Source: Dyadobacter frigoris
Lineage (GTDB): Bacteria > Bacteroidota > Bacteroidia > Cytophagales > Spirosomataceae
Direction of reading: 5' to 3'
Length of the DNA: 64,000 bases
Assembly: GCF_005280585.1 (NCBI RefSeq)
Contig: NZ_SZVO01000006.1
Span: 310,001-374,000 of the forward strand
Every line of letters begins with the position of its first letter. Position 1 is the stretch's first letter. This document shows, piece by piece, positions 25,839 to 35,228 of this stretch. The position numbers and the translations under genes were made by a program. Under the pieces are notes generated by a model that was not told where the DNA came from, did no database searches, and saw only the letters and a program-made list of their open reading frames with translations.

Positions 25839-28412
25839 ATGCATTTAGTCTTCTATTCTCTTCTCTTATGCTTCACAGTTTCCCTTTCCCAAGCCGGAGG
25901 AATAAAAGGACGTATTTCAAATAAAAGTGGAGACGCGCTGCCATATGCAGGAATTGCGGTTCATGGAACGAGCGATGGAACCATTGCAAATGACGAAGGC
26001 TTGTACGAATTCAGCCTAACACCCGGAACGTATCAACTTGTTTTCCAATACCTGGGCTTCAAAACATTAACTCAAACTGTTGTCGTAGGAAATGATTTTA
26101 AGGTGCTGAATATTACGCTGGAAGAGCAGGCGCTAAATCTCGGGGAATTTACGGTTGGAAATAAAAAAGAAGATCCCGCCAACACGATCATGCGGAAAGC
26201 GATTTCCAAAGCCCGTTTTCATCAATTACAAATTCGATCTTATCAGGCAAAAGTATATTCCCGAAGCACCGCCCTGCCTACAAAAATTCCTTATCTGATT
26301 GAAAAACGGTTTAAAAAAGAAGGTATCCAGGAAGGAAAAGCGATTATCAACGAAAGTGTAGCCGAGATTCAATACCGTCGGCCAAACAGTTTTAAGCAGC
26401 ATATCATTTCAACCAGAAATAGTTTAGACAATAGTATTCCTTCGCCTAATGAATATATTTTAGCAAGCCTGTACAGTCCTGAAATTGCAGGGACCATTTC
26501 TCCGCTTTCTCCAAAAGCATTCGCCTATTACAGGTTTGAATATGAGGGTTATTTTGAAGACCGGGGACAAATTATCAATAAAATAAAAGTAATTCCGAGA
26601 GCTTACGGGGAAGGTGTTTTCCGCGGAAGTTTATATATCATTGATGACCGTTGGGCGATTCACAGCTATGATCTGGAAACGACGACGAGCGGACTGGATA
26701 TTTTTGCCAAACAGATTTTCAACCCCATTCAAAATATCTGGTTGCCTGTAAATCAACAATTTAGAATCAAAGGAAGTTATCTTGGTTTCGCAGGAGAATT
26801 TAAATATCTCGTTTCTTTAACTTATCAAAAACTGGATGTTGATCCGGGTTTGAAAGAAGAAATTGTCGTTAACGACCCTAAGACCGATCAGGAAACTGCT
26901 GAAAAAGTCAAAAAGAAGAACCTGGAAAAAATGATTCAGGAACAGAAAGCTTTTTCGACAAAAAATCTGAGAAAATATACCAAAGAATACGATAAAGAAT
27001 TAAAGAAAGAGCGAAAAAAAAATGGTGAGGATCAACGGATTGTACGTGAGGATTCAATTATTGTAGATTCAGCTGCAAATAAAAGGGACACAACGTACTG
27101 GGAAAATCTGCGGCCAATTCCATTGACCAATGCCGAAGTCCAAAGTTATGCTTTACAGGACAGTATCAAAATTGCCAAAGATGAAAGTAAAGCGAACAAT
27201 CATCCGGATTCAACAAATTTCAAACCGCATCATATCCTCATTGGCAATACGTACACATTAAGCAACAAAAATTCCGTCCATATTGAAAGTCCTTTTTTAG
27301 GTTTTTATTATAATACTGTTGAAGGTTATGCGCTCAACCTCGCTGCGGAATGGCAAAAAAAATGGGGAAAATCCAGCTATTTTTCGGTTAGACCTTATAC
27401 ACGATACACATTTGGAAGAGACAAATTTAATGGGAACATCCAGATAAATGCCGGGAATGCTAATTCCAATCTGATGGTAACGGCGGGTGAAATGGTGAAC
27501 CAGATCAACAGGGATAATCCGATCACACCTTTTGGCAATACCATTTCTACACTGATTTTTGAAAGAAACAGAGCAAAATTATATCAATCCAAATTTGCAA
27601 AAGCACAATACGATATCCGAAATATCTTCGACATCGTAAATATCAGTACCAGTCTCGAATACGAACAACGGAAAGAATTGTTCAACATGGAAAATATCAA
27701 TTCCTATATTGACTGGCCAAAGCGTGTATTTACACCGAACCGCCCATTAAATGATGAGGAAAGTAATACAGGATTCCCGGATCATGATGCGATGATTTTT
27801 CAGATCAGCGCTGATATCCGTCCTTGGAGGCGCTATGTAGTGCGGAATGGCGAAAAAAGATATTTGCGTACCAGAAAACCGGCATTCAGTATTTTATACA
27901 AAAGCGGTTTACCCTTTGCAGGAGATGTAGATTACAAATTTCTACAAGGTGGAATTCGTCAATCGATCGAATTAGGGCCTCGAAATAATGTAAGTTATTC
28001 GGTAAAAGGAGGTGGATTTTTGAGTAAAAAGGAAATGTATTTTCCTGACTTCCGGCATTTCTTAGGTAACGAATCGTTTTTCAGAATGGGTGACCCTCTG
28101 ACACAATTCAGAAGTTTGCCTTATTATGAACACAGTACAAAACAATGGTTTATTGAAGGTCACGCGTTATGGTCGATGCAGCGGTTTTTAGTAACCCAAA
28201 TTCCTGTTTTAAGATTGGCCGGAATCAAAGAAACCGTTCAGGTTCACTATCTTTTCTCCCCTACTTCACGGCATTATTCCGAACTGGTTTACGGTCTGGA
28301 TCACATTTTCAAGTTCTTCCGGATAGAAACTGTTGCCCAGTTTGATGAAACAAAATTGCAAAAAATAGAATTCCGGGTCGGGACGATATTCAGGATTTCA
28401 GATCTGAGATAA
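25839..28412 (+). CDS. DUF5686 outer-membrane protein with carboxypeptidase-like regulatory domain
   Basis: This 857-aa protein has a signal peptide, a CarboxypepD_reg-like beta sandwich (residues about 22-100; GIKGRISNKSGDALPYAGIAV...), and a DUF5686 region with many predicted beta strands ending in an aromatic-rich barrel (FRVGTIFRISDLR at the end). This layout is usual for Bacteroidota outer-membrane proteins of unknown function. A charged lysine-rich stretch (residues about 345-410) separates the two halves. It is convergent with an M1 peptidase gene. Confidence 0.88.
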   Translation: MHLVFYSLLLCFTVSLSQAGGIKGRISNKSGDALPYAGIAVHGTSDGTIANDEGLYEFSLTPGTYQLVFQYLGFKTLTQTVVVGNDFKVLNITLEEQALNLGEFTVGNKKEDPANTIMRKAISKARFHQLQIRSYQAKVYSRSTALPTKIPYLIEKRFKKEGIQEGKAIINESVAEIQYRRPNSFKQHIISTRNSLDNSIPSPNEYILASLYSPEIAGTISPLSPKAFAYYRFEYEGYFEDRGQIINKIKVIPRAYGEGVFRGSLYIIDDRWAIHSYDLETTTSGLDIFAKQIFNPIQNIWLPVNQQFRIKGSYLGFAGEFKYLVSLTYQKLDVDPGLKEEIVVNDPKTDQETAEKVKKKNLEKMIQEQKAFSTKNLRKYTKEYDKELKKERKKNGEDQRIVREDSIIVDSAANKRDTTYWENLRPIPLTNAEVQSYALQDSIKIAKDESKANNHPDSTNFKPHHILIGNTYTLSNKNSVHIESPFLGFYYNTVEGYALNLAAEWQKKWGKSSYFSVRPYTRYTFGRDKFNGNIQINAGNANSNLMVTAGEMVNQINRDNPITPFGNTISTLIFERNRAKLYQSKFAKAQYDIRNIFDIVNISTSLEYEQRKELFNMENINSYIDWPKRVFTPNRPLNDEESNTGFPDHDAMIFQISADIRPWRRYVVRNGEKRYLRTRKPAFSILYKSGLPFAGDVDYKFLQGGIRQSIELGPRNNVSYSVKGGGFLSKKEMYFPDFRHFLGNESFFRMGDPLTQFRSLPYYEHSTKQWFIEGHALWSMQRFLVTQIPVLRLAGIKETVQVHYLFSPTSRHYSELVYGLDHIFKFFRIETVAQFDETKLQKIEFRVGTIFRISDLR

Positions 28413-28423
28413 AAACTTCTGCT

Positions 28424-28510
28424 AGGCGCCATTGGCAGTCGGCTTTCAGATCTTCGCCAAAAATTAAAAATTTAGAGCGATAGTATGAAAGCCGACCGCC
28501 GGGGGCGCCT
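28424..28510. repeat. Intergenic palindromic repeat, copy A
   Basis: A perfect 11-bp stem (GTCGGCTTTCA, 28438-28448, with 28486-28496) lies inside an outer AGGCGCC/GGCGCCT stem (28424-28430 with 28504-28510). It fills the gap between convergent genes. TCGGCTTTCA and the 13-mer AAGCCGACCGCCG recur at 48711-48754. Confidence 0.7.
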
Positions 28511-28522
28511 GGCCGATAGCCT

Positions 28523-30388
28523 TTATCTTACTTCATTCACTTTTTCTCCCTTCAATCTCGGCGCAACTTTTGGTAAAGATGGGTAGGTATTATTTTCAGG
28601 ATTAACGTCAGCCATTCTGCCGCTTGGGTCTATAACAATTCTATCCACGTCCGTCATAGCGCGATCGATTGTGAACGTATATTCCGGATAAGTCCAGCCC
28701 CAATCGGATAATAAAGTCGTTTTGGAGTACAGTTTTTCAGCTTTTTCACCACGCATCATTTCTAAAGGAATATAAAAATTCTCCTGCGATCCGTCCTTGT
28801 AACTTATTACGACATCAAGCGGCATCGGCATTTGTCCAATCCTTTCGATCACAACATCCGTTTTTCCTGCATTTGAAACAACTTCCTTGATACCGTAATC
28901 AATCGTTTTGGTTGTACCGATAAAATCTTCCCAATACCAATCCAACTCCAATCCGGATTCTTTTTCCATGATCCGTTTCAGATCTGTCGGGTTTGGATGT
29001 TTGTATTTCCACTCGTTGAAATAACGCTTCATTCCACTTTCCAACTTATCCTTTCCTATAATATAACCAAGCTGATTCAGAAAAACGGCACCTTTGGAAT
29101 AGCTTGCAATGCTGTAAGCTCTGTTTGTATTGTAATGATCCGCATGTGTTGTCATCGGTTCTTCCAAACCGGATTTCACAAGATTTCTATAACTCGCGGT
29201 TGTTCCGCGCATTGGATCCGTTTTAGACTGGAACAATTCTGCCAGAACAAGATTTTGCGCATAGGTTGTGAAACCTTCGTCCATCCAGGAATATTTTGAC
29301 TCGTTTGTCCCTAGCAAGCCCTGAAACCAGCTGTGAATGGATTCATGAACAGCTACGCTAACCAAACCTGACAAATTCGAATGCCCGGTAATTAAAGTCG
29401 CCATCGGATATTCCATTCCGCCATCTCCACCCTGAATAATCGAATATTGCTTGTAAGGATAACGACCAAACTTCTGGTTCATGATCTTGAAAGATTCAAC
29501 CGCCAACGGCTCCATTTCCTTCCAGACATTGGCCAAAGTATCGGTTTGGTAGAAAAAATGAAGATCCAGATTGTCATCCACTTTTACCACATCATGCTTG
29601 TAATCGCGATCTGCTGCCCACATAAAATCGTGGACTTCCGGCGCTATGAAATGCCAGGTTAACTTTTCTCCGGCTTTGTGCGGAACATCTTTTTTGCTGT
29701 ATCCGTAACCGATTTTATCAGGATTTTGAAGATATCCCGTTGCTGCTACCATGTAAGAAGCGTCCAGCGTAATTTTTACATCAAAATCACCCCAAACGCC
29801 GTAAAATTCTCGTGCGATGTAAGGATTTGCATGCCAGCCTTCGTAATCGTATTCACAAAGTTTTGGATACCACTGCGCTACGGAATAATCAATTCCTTCA
29901 CTATTATTTCTACCGTTTCGGCGAATTTGTATAGGAACCTGCGCTTCAAACTCCATGTCAAAAGTATGCTGAGATTTCGGCAGGATTTTCTCATTTAAAG
30001 TAACTTCCAGAATTGTCCCAACTACCTGATATTTCAGGGGCTTGCCGTTTTGTTTTAAGGATATAATTTTTTCGTATCCAATTTCATTAGGAGACAATTT
30101 TGAAATTCTGTCTTTCACACGTGGATCAGGATCGCTGATCATTCTTGAACGGACATCCATTTGGCTTCCCGGCTGGAAAGCGTTCATGTAGAGGTGATAA
30201 AAAACCTTTGTAAGGGTATCTGGAGAATTATTGCTGTAAACCAGCTTTTGAACACCTTTGTACTGATGTTTTGTAACATCAAAATCAACATTCATCTGAT
30301 ACTTAACGCGCTGCTGCCAACGATCTGACTGGGCAAAAGTGGCTGTACTGATTAATCCAGCCATAAAAACAAAAAGCAATCTATTCAT
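28523..30388 (-). CDS. M1 family zinc metallopeptidase (secreted)
   Basis: This 621-aa protein has a signal peptide (LLFVFMAGLISTATFAQ) and a gluzincin M1 fold. The zinc motif is HESIH at 348-352 (usual HEXXH) with the third ligand about 19 residues on (WMDEGFTTYAQ), and a GGMEYPM exopeptidase motif precedes it. It should cut N-terminal residues from peptides in the periplasm or outside. A second M1 gene lies at 42265; the two differ in size and lack adjacent partners. Confidence 0.9.
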   Translation of the reverse strand: MNRLLFVFMAGLISTATFAQSDRWQQRVKYQMNVDFDVTKHQYKGVQKLVYSNNSPDTLTKVFYHLYMNAFQPGSQMDVRSRMISDPDPRVKDRISKLSPNEIGYEKIISLKQNGKPLKYQVVGTILEVTLNEKILPKSQHTFDMEFEAQVPIQIRRNGRNNSEGIDYSVAQWYPKLCEYDYEGWHANPYIAREFYGVWGDFDVKITLDASYMVAATGYLQNPDKIGYGYSKKDVPHKAGEKLTWHFIAPEVHDFMWAADRDYKHDVVKVDDNLDLHFFYQTDTLANVWKEMEPLAVESFKIMNQKFGRYPYKQYSIIQGGDGGMEYPMATLITGHSNLSGLVSVAVHESIHSWFQGLLGTNESKYSWMDEGFTTYAQNLVLAELFQSKTDPMRGTTASYRNLVKSGLEEPMTTHADHYNTNRAYSIASYSKGAVFLNQLGYIIGKDKLESGMKRYFNEWKYKHPNPTDLKRIMEKESGLELDWYWEDFIGTTKTIDYGIKEVVSNAGKTDVVIERIGQMPMPLDVVISYKDGSQENFYIPLEMMRGEKAEKLYSKTTLLSDWGWTYPEYTFTIDRAMTDVDRIVIDPSGRMADVNPENNTYPSLPKVAPRLKGEKVNEVR

Positions 30389-30713
30389 TCTACTATACTT
30401 AGTATTTCAATTTTAAATATCAGGCAAATTACGGCTAATGATGCACTTGACAATATATTCATCGTAATTCATCATTATATTGCTAAGACAACTATGAATA
30501 AGTCAATATTATTTCATTCCTATGTTCAATTTGTAACTTATTATACCAGTTTTGAGTCCATCCTGGGCAGCAATCTCTACATAAAAGATCAATTCTCTGG
30601 CCTAAATACACGTAAACAGCTAGTAATCAAATTATTTGATAAAATGATTTCCTGGCACATAATTAGTATTAACGCATTTGTACGCATTTATCAACTTAAA
30701 CTATTTGTCAATT
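30389..30713. other. AT-rich spacer between divergent M1 and DUF1328 genes
   Basis: This 325-base spacer lies between the starts of two divergent genes. A 75-codon frame from 30494 has no signs of a real gene. ACGCATTT occurs twice near 30672 and 30682. I saw no clear -7/-33 pair. Confidence 0.5.
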
Positions 30714-30878
30714 ATGCTTAGATGGACAGTAATATTTCTGATCGTAGCCATCATCGCCGGAGTACTTGGATTTGGTGGAATTGCAGCTGGAGCTGCCGGA
30801 ATAGCTAAAATACTTTTCTTTGTCTTTTTAGTTTTATTTGTATTGAGTTTGATCAGCCGTGGAGTCGGACGATCCTGA
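30714..30878 (+). CDS. DUF1328 small membrane protein
   Basis: This 54-aa peptide ([20 protein letters not shown], then [20 protein letters not shown]) is a DUF1328/YtjA-type protein with two hydrophobic segments. The start at ATG 30714 matches the family beginning MLRW; an upstream in-frame start at 30678 would add 12 non-family residues. The function is unknown, though many relatives are stress-linked. A terminator follows. Confidence 0.88.
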   Translation: MLRWTVIFLIVAIIAGVLGFGGIAAGAAGIAKILFFVFLVLFVLSLISRGVGRS

Positions 30879-30909
30879 TGGAATATAACATGATTAGTAA
30901 TATAAAGAG

Positions 30910-30938
30910 AAAAGCGAGCTGAAACAGCCCGCTTTTTC
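30910..30938 (+). terminator. Intrinsic terminator after the DUF1328 gene
   Basis: A stem AAAAGCGAGCT (30910-30920) pairs with AGCCCGCTTTTT (30925-30936), with one mismatch, and the T-rich arm follows. It lies between convergent DUF1328 and guaA and may serve both. Confidence 0.7.
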
Positions 30939-30961
30939 CTTTTATAGTCAAAATCAAAACC

Positions 30962-32491
30962 TTATTCCCACTCAATCGTTGCAGGTGGTTTTGAAGAAAT
31001 ATCGTAAACAACGCGGTTAACGCCTTTCACTTTATTGATAATATCATTGGAAACTTCTGCAAGGAAATCATATGGCAAGTGAGCCCAGTCGGCCGTCATG
31101 CCATCAACCGAAGTAACAGCTCTCAAGGCGACCACACTTTCGTACGTGCGCTCATCGCCCATTACACCAACACTTTTAACAGGAAGAAGCATTACACCAG
31201 CCTGCCAAACTTCATTATATAAATTCCATTTTCTTAGTCCGCCGATAAAAATCGCATCAACTTCCTGTAAAATGGCTACTTTTTCTGGTGTGATTTCTCC
31301 CAAAATACGAATCGCCAGACCTGGTCCCGGGAACGGGTGACGACCTAAAATCGTTGGGTCAATTTCCAATGTTTTACCAACTAATCTTACTTCATCTTTA
31401 AACAAAGTATTAAGTGGCTCAACAATTTTCAGCTTCATAAAATCAGGCAAACCACCTACGTTATGGTGCGATTTGATCGTTGCCGATGGACCTTTTACTG
31501 AAACCGATTCAATAACATCAGGATATATGGTTCCCTGACCAAGCCATTTCACATCTTCAATTAAATGTGATTCCTGATCAAAAACATCTATAAAAGCTTT
31601 TCCGATTGCCTTTCTTTTTGCTTCCGGATCAGATAAACCATCCAAAGCGCTGTAAAACAAATCTTTTGCATCTACACCTTTGATATTTAAACCCATATCA
31701 CGGTAAGATTCAAGTACTTGATCGTATTCGTCTTTTCTTAATAATCCGTTATCAACGAAAATGCAGAACAGATTTTTACCGATTGCGTGGTGAACCAATG
31801 TCGCAGCAACAGTAGAATCGACTCCACCTGAAAGTGCCATGACAACACGGTCTTTTCCAAGTTTCGCTTTCAGACTGCTGATGCTTTGTTCAACAAAAGC
31901 GTCTGCTGTCCAGTCTTGTTTGCAACCGCAGATTCCAACTACGAAGTTGTGCATTAACTGCTTTCCTTCGGTAGAATGGGTAACTTCCGGGTGAAACTGG
32001 ATTCCGTATGTAAGTTCGTTTTCGATTTTGAAAGCGGCCACTTTTACAGATTCCGTAGAAGCGATAATATGAAAGTTTTCAGGTATCGAAACAATGGTAT
32101 CACCATGTGACATCCAAACCTGAGAAGTAGTGGAAAGTCCGGTTAATAACGACGAATCTTCATCATCAATTTCCAGACGTGCACGGCCATATTCACGATG
32201 CTGCGATGGTTTTACATCACCCCCAAGCAATTGTGCCATAAGCTGAGCACCATAACAAACACCCAGAATTGGTACTATTTTCCTGAATTTATCAAAATCA
32301 AGATAAGGCGCATCTTCGTCTCTAACCGAGCAGGGGCTGCCTGAAAGAATAACACCTTTGATATTGGGAGTCAGCTCCGGAAAATTGTTGTATGGATGGA
32401 TTTCACAATAAACATTGAGTTCCCGAACCCGACGCGCAATTAATTGCGTGTATTGTGAGCCAAAATCTAGAATAAGAATCTGTTCAGTCAT
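30962..32491 (-). CDS. guaA: GMP synthase (glutamine-hydrolysing)
   Basis: This 509-aa protein makes GMP from XMP, ATP and glutamine. The N-terminal class I amidotransferase domain has the catalytic cysteine in LGVCYGAQL and the His/Glu in [11 protein letters not shown]. The central PP-loop ATP pyrophosphatase motif is SGGVDSTV, and the C-terminal dimerisation domain ends with the typical [11 protein letters not shown]. Length is normal. It stands alone, convergent with the DUF1328 gene. Confidence 0.97.
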   Translation of the reverse strand: MTEQILILDFGSQYTQLIARRVRELNVYCEIHPYNNFPELTPNIKGVILSGSPCSVRDEDAPYLDFDKFRKIVPILGVCYGAQLMAQLLGGDVKPSQHREYGRARLEIDDEDSSLLTGLSTTSQVWMSHGDTIVSIPENFHIIASTESVKVAAFKIENELTYGIQFHPEVTHSTEGKQLMHNFVVGICGCKQDWTADAFVEQSISSLKAKLGKDRVVMALSGGVDSTVAATLVHHAIGKNLFCIFVDNGLLRKDEYDQVLESYRDMGLNIKGVDAKDLFYSALDGLSDPEAKRKAIGKAFIDVFDQESHLIEDVKWLGQGTIYPDVIESVSVKGPSATIKSHHNVGGLPDFMKLKIVEPLNTLFKDEVRLVGKTLEIDPTILGRHPFPGPGLAIRILGEITPEKVAILQEVDAIFIGGLRKWNLYNEVWQAGVMLLPVKSVGVMGDERTYESVVALRAVTSVDGMTADWAHLPYDFLAEVSNDIINKVKGVNRVVYDISSKPPATIEWE

Positions 32492-32511
32492 AGAAAATGC
32501 GATATAAACCG

Positions 32512-32519
32512 CAAAGGTA
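32512..32519 (-). promoter_or_regulatory. Predicted -7 element for guaA
   Basis: Minus strand reads TACCTTTG, an exact TAnnTTTG match 21 bases upstream of the guaA ATG. No TTG was found at the -33 distance. Confidence 0.45.
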
Positions 32520-32622
32520 CAGTTTAACTATGACAGAAAGAAAAATATCAAAAAAACATATGAAATATCTTTTTTCACTATGGCTTAGCTAAGAAAATAC
32601 TTCATTATTTTACTATTTAGAC

Positions 32623-32654
32623 TTGTAAATAAGTTCCCAATCTTATTATATTTG
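32623..32654 (+). promoter_or_regulatory. Predicted promoter of the cold-shock gene
   Basis: TTG at 32623-32625 and TATATTTG at 32647-32654 are separated by 21 bp. The transcription start would lie about 20 bases before the ATG, so the long leader of classical cold-shock mRNAs seems to be absent. Confidence 0.65.
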
Positions 32655-32679
32655 TTTAACATTTCACTATTATAATTTT

Positions 32680-32871
32680 ATGAATCAAGGAACAATTAAA
32701 TTCTTTAACGACGCAAAAGGATACGGCTTTGTTAAAGACGCAGAAACAGGACAAGATTATTTCGTACATATCTCCGGTCTTGTTGACGAAGTTCGCGAAA
32801 ACGACGAAGTTACTTATGATCTTCAGGAAGGTCGTAAAGGACTAAATGCCGTTAATGTTAAGCTTGCATAA
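32680..32871 (+). CDS. csp: Cold-shock domain protein (CspA family)
   Basis: This 63-aa protein is a single OB-fold cold-shock domain with RNP1 KGYGFV and RNP2 YFVHIS (FVHIS at about 27-31). It binds single-stranded RNA or DNA and can melt RNA structure. It stands alone with its own promoter and terminator. Confidence 0.95.
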   Translation: MNQGTIKFFNDAKGYGFVKDAETGQDYFVHISGLVDEVRENDEVTYDLQEGRKGLNAVNVKLA

Positions 32872-32890
32872 TCAGGACTTAATAGAAAAC

Positions 32891-32925
32891 AAAAAAGGGT
32901 TTCCGATATCGGAACCCTTTTTTGT
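32891..32925 (+). terminator. Intrinsic terminator after the cold-shock gene
   Basis: AAAAAAGGG and CCCTTTTTT arms form a nearly perfect 15-bp hairpin (32891-32923), suitable also for the convergent glyS transcript. Confidence 0.85.
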
Positions 32926-32948
32926 TACTTATGATTTTTTGAAATCTA

Positions 32949-34433
32949 TCAGATCAATTCAAGGATTCTTTCTACTGAAACCTGATATCCGATTTTCTCT
33001 CTCAATTCGCTAATCGCAACACGTTCCTGTTCCATGGTATCTCGGTGACGGATGGTAACGGTATCATCTTCCATGGTCTGATAATCAACCACAACACAGA
33101 ATGGCGTTCCGATCAAATCCTGACGCGTATAACGTTTCCCAATTGCCGCACCGTCATCATAGGTTGTACGGAAAGCAGATTTTAGTGAATTCGTGATCGC
33201 CTGCGCTTTTTCAGCCAAACCGTCTTTTTTAACCAAAGGCAAAACAGCCACTTTGAAAGGAGCCAGCGCCGGGTGTAATTTCAGATAAGTGCGTTCTTTT
33301 TCAGAATCTCCCTCGCCTACCGTTTCTTTCGTGTAAGCATTACAGAAAGTAGCAAGAAAAAGACGATCCGCACCAACCGAAGTTTCTACAACGTAAGGAA
33401 TGTAGTTTCCGTAAGGTTTTCCGTTTTCGTCAAGATCTGCGTCAAAATACTGAAGTTTTTTACGGGATAATTCCTGGTGATTGCGAAGGTCAAAATCCGT
33501 ACGCGAGTGAATTCCTTCCATTTCACGAAAACCAAACGGGAATTTATATTCGATATCAACGGCTGCATTCGCATAATGCGCAAGCTTTTCGTGATCATGG
33601 AATTTTAAACTCTCAGCTGGCAAACCAAGGGCAATATGGAATTTCATCCGCGCCTCTTTCCAGTTGTTATACCATGCCATTTCAGTGCCAGGGCGAATAA
33701 AAAACTGCATTTCCATTTGTTCAAATTCACGCATACGGAACGTAAACTGACGCGCAACGATTTCATTACGGAACGCTTTGCCGATTTGAGCAATACCAAA
33801 AGGCACTTTCATACGACCGCTTTTCTGCACATTCAGGAAGTTAACAAAAATCCCCTGAGCCGTTTCCGGACGCAAATAAATCAAACTGGAATCTTCTGCA
33901 ACTGAACCAACCTGCGTGCTGAACATCAGGTTAAACTGACGAACTTCCGTCCAGTTAGCCGTATTTGAAACGGCACATTTTATATTTTCAGCAATAATCA
34001 ATTCACGAACACCTTCAAGATCCTCAGCGCTTAGCAAACGTCCCATTTCAGCAAGCAAAGCCTGTGCTGTTTCCGGTCGTCCATCGGCTTCGTATTGTTC
34101 CGCTTTCCCTTCCAGAAGCTGATCTGCACGATAGCGCTTTTTGGAATCCTTATTGTCAATCATAGGATCGCTGAACCCGTCAATATGGCCGGAAGCTTTC
34201 CAGGTAAGCGGGTGCATGAAAATGGACGCATCAATACCAACGATATTGTCGTTCAGCTGTGTCATGGCCTTCCACCACACGGCTTTCAGGTTATTTTTCA
34301 ATTCCACACCATTCTGACCGTAGTCATAAACGGCTTGCAATCCATCATATATTTCCGAAGAAGGGAACACAAATCCGTATTCTTTGGCATGCCCTACAAT
34401 ATCTTGTAAAGAGGTAGCAGGTGATTCGCTCAT
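32949..34433 (-). CDS. glyS: Glycine--tRNA ligase (homodimeric type)
   Basis: About 494 aa when started at ATG 34433 (MSESPATSLQDIVGHAKEYG); an in-frame extension to 34487 adds 18 residues not expected for the family. It is a class II enzyme of the alpha2 type: FVFPSSEIYDGLQAVYDYG, RPETAQGIFVNF, the motif 2 region FRNEIVARQFTFRMREFEQME, and anticodon-binding domain at the C-terminus. It charges tRNA-Gly. A -7-like element (minus TAATTTTG) is at 34507-34514. Confidence 0.93.
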   Translation of the reverse strand: MSESPATSLQDIVGHAKEYGFVFPSSEIYDGLQAVYDYGQNGVELKNNLKAVWWKAMTQLNDNIVGIDASIFMHPLTWKASGHIDGFSDPMIDNKDSKKRYRADQLLEGKAEQYEADGRPETAQALLAEMGRLLSAEDLEGVRELIIAENIKCAVSNTANWTEVRQFNLMFSTQVGSVAEDSSLIYLRPETAQGIFVNFLNVQKSGRMKVPFGIAQIGKAFRNEIVARQFTFRMREFEQMEMQFFIRPGTEMAWYNNWKEARMKFHIALGLPAESLKFHDHEKLAHYANAAVDIEYKFPFGFREMEGIHSRTDFDLRNHQELSRKKLQYFDADLDENGKPYGNYIPYVVETSVGADRLFLATFCNAYTKETVGEGDSEKERTYLKLHPALAPFKVAVLPLVKKDGLAEKAQAITNSLKSAFRTTYDDGAAIGKRYTRQDLIGTPFCVVVDYQTMEDDTVTIRHRDTMEQERVAISELREKIGYQVSVERILELI

Positions 34434-34555
34434 TATTGATTCAGACAATTGATTAATAAACAAAGGTTTTGAGATCGTAAATTTCAAGGTTTTTACAATC
34501 AGTTGGCAAAATTAGGGAATTTGATGGCAAAGAATAACCATGTGTATAAAATTTG

Positions 34556-34563
34556 TATATTTG
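34556..34563 (+). promoter_or_regulatory. Predicted -7 element of vapBC
   Basis: TATATTTG matches TAnnTTTG 22 bases upstream of the antitoxin ATG. No TTG was seen at -33. The surrounding GTGTATAAAATTTGTATATTTG is repetitive and may bind the VapB-type autorepressor. Confidence 0.4.
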
Positions 34564-34585
34564 TGTGTATTAAAACTGAGAGATT

Positions 34586-34792
34586 ATGAGAACGAACGTA
34601 GAAATTGATGATTCCTTAATGGAAGAAGCAATGCAACTTACTCAAATCAAAACAAAAAAACAGATCATTGAGTCCGCCTTAAAAGAATTCATTGCAGCAA
34701 CCCATCGTAAACAGCTAATGTCGTTACGGGGGAAAGTTGAATGGGAAGGGAATTTAGACGACATGAGAACTCAGGATGTACAGGATATTTGA
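34586..34792 (+). CDS. vapB: VapB-type antitoxin
   Basis: This 68-aa protein begins MRTNVEIDDSLMEEAMQLTQIKTKKQII, a ribbon-helix-helix VapB pattern, and ends with an acidic tail for toxin binding. It overlaps vapC by 17 bases. VapB proteins bind their own promoter and neutralise VapC. Confidence 0.9.
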   Translation: MRTNVEIDDSLMEEAMQLTQIKTKKQIIESALKEFIAATHRKQLMSLRGKVEWEGNLDDMRTQDVQDI

Positions 34793-35177
34793 TACGTCCG
34801 TTTGGATCGGCTATTTCAATGGAGTAAAAGATCAAAGAACCGACTTTCTTGATTATTGTCTTGAAAAGGATCAGGTTTGCATGATTGGGATTATCGTTCT
34901 GGAAGTACTTCAAGGAGTTAAAATTGACTCTGAATATGATTCCATTAAAAGCCATTTCAAAAGTTTACCTTCATTACCAGCACCAACATTCGAATTGTAT
35001 GATGGTGCGGCTCAATTGTATAGAGCTCTTCGTAAGAAAGGGATTACAATTCGTAAAGCTAACGACTGCCTGATTGCTCACTATTGTGTTCATTTTGACA
35101 TCGAACTTTGCCACAACGATATCGACTTTGATCATATCGCTGAAAATACTTCTCTAAGAATCTGGAAACCATTTTGA
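34776..35177 (+). CDS. vapC: VapC-type PIN-domain toxin
   Basis: This 133-aa PIN ribonuclease has the acidic residues D6 (RIFDTSVW), E43 (IVLEVLQG), D97 (RKANDCLIA) and probably D115 or D117 (CHNDIDFD), all in place. VapC toxins cleave tRNA or rRNA using Mg2+. It is translationally coupled to vapB; the pair appears intact. Confidence 0.92.
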   Translation: MYRIFDTSVWIGYFNGVKDQRTDFLDYCLEKDQVCMIGIIVLEVLQGVKIDSEYDSIKSHFKSLPSLPAPTFELYDGAAQLYRALRKKGITIRKANDCLIAHYCVHFDIELCHNDIDFDHIAENTSLRIWKPF

Positions 35178-35228
35178 CTTTCCTGCGTCAAAAGCCGGAC
35201 TAACTTTCTTGTCCTAAACTTTTGGCTT

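Noticed and set aside
30494..30721. 75-codon frame in the M1-DUF1328 spacer
   Set aside because: It overlaps the true DUF1328 start, has no family-like features and no ribosome-site support.
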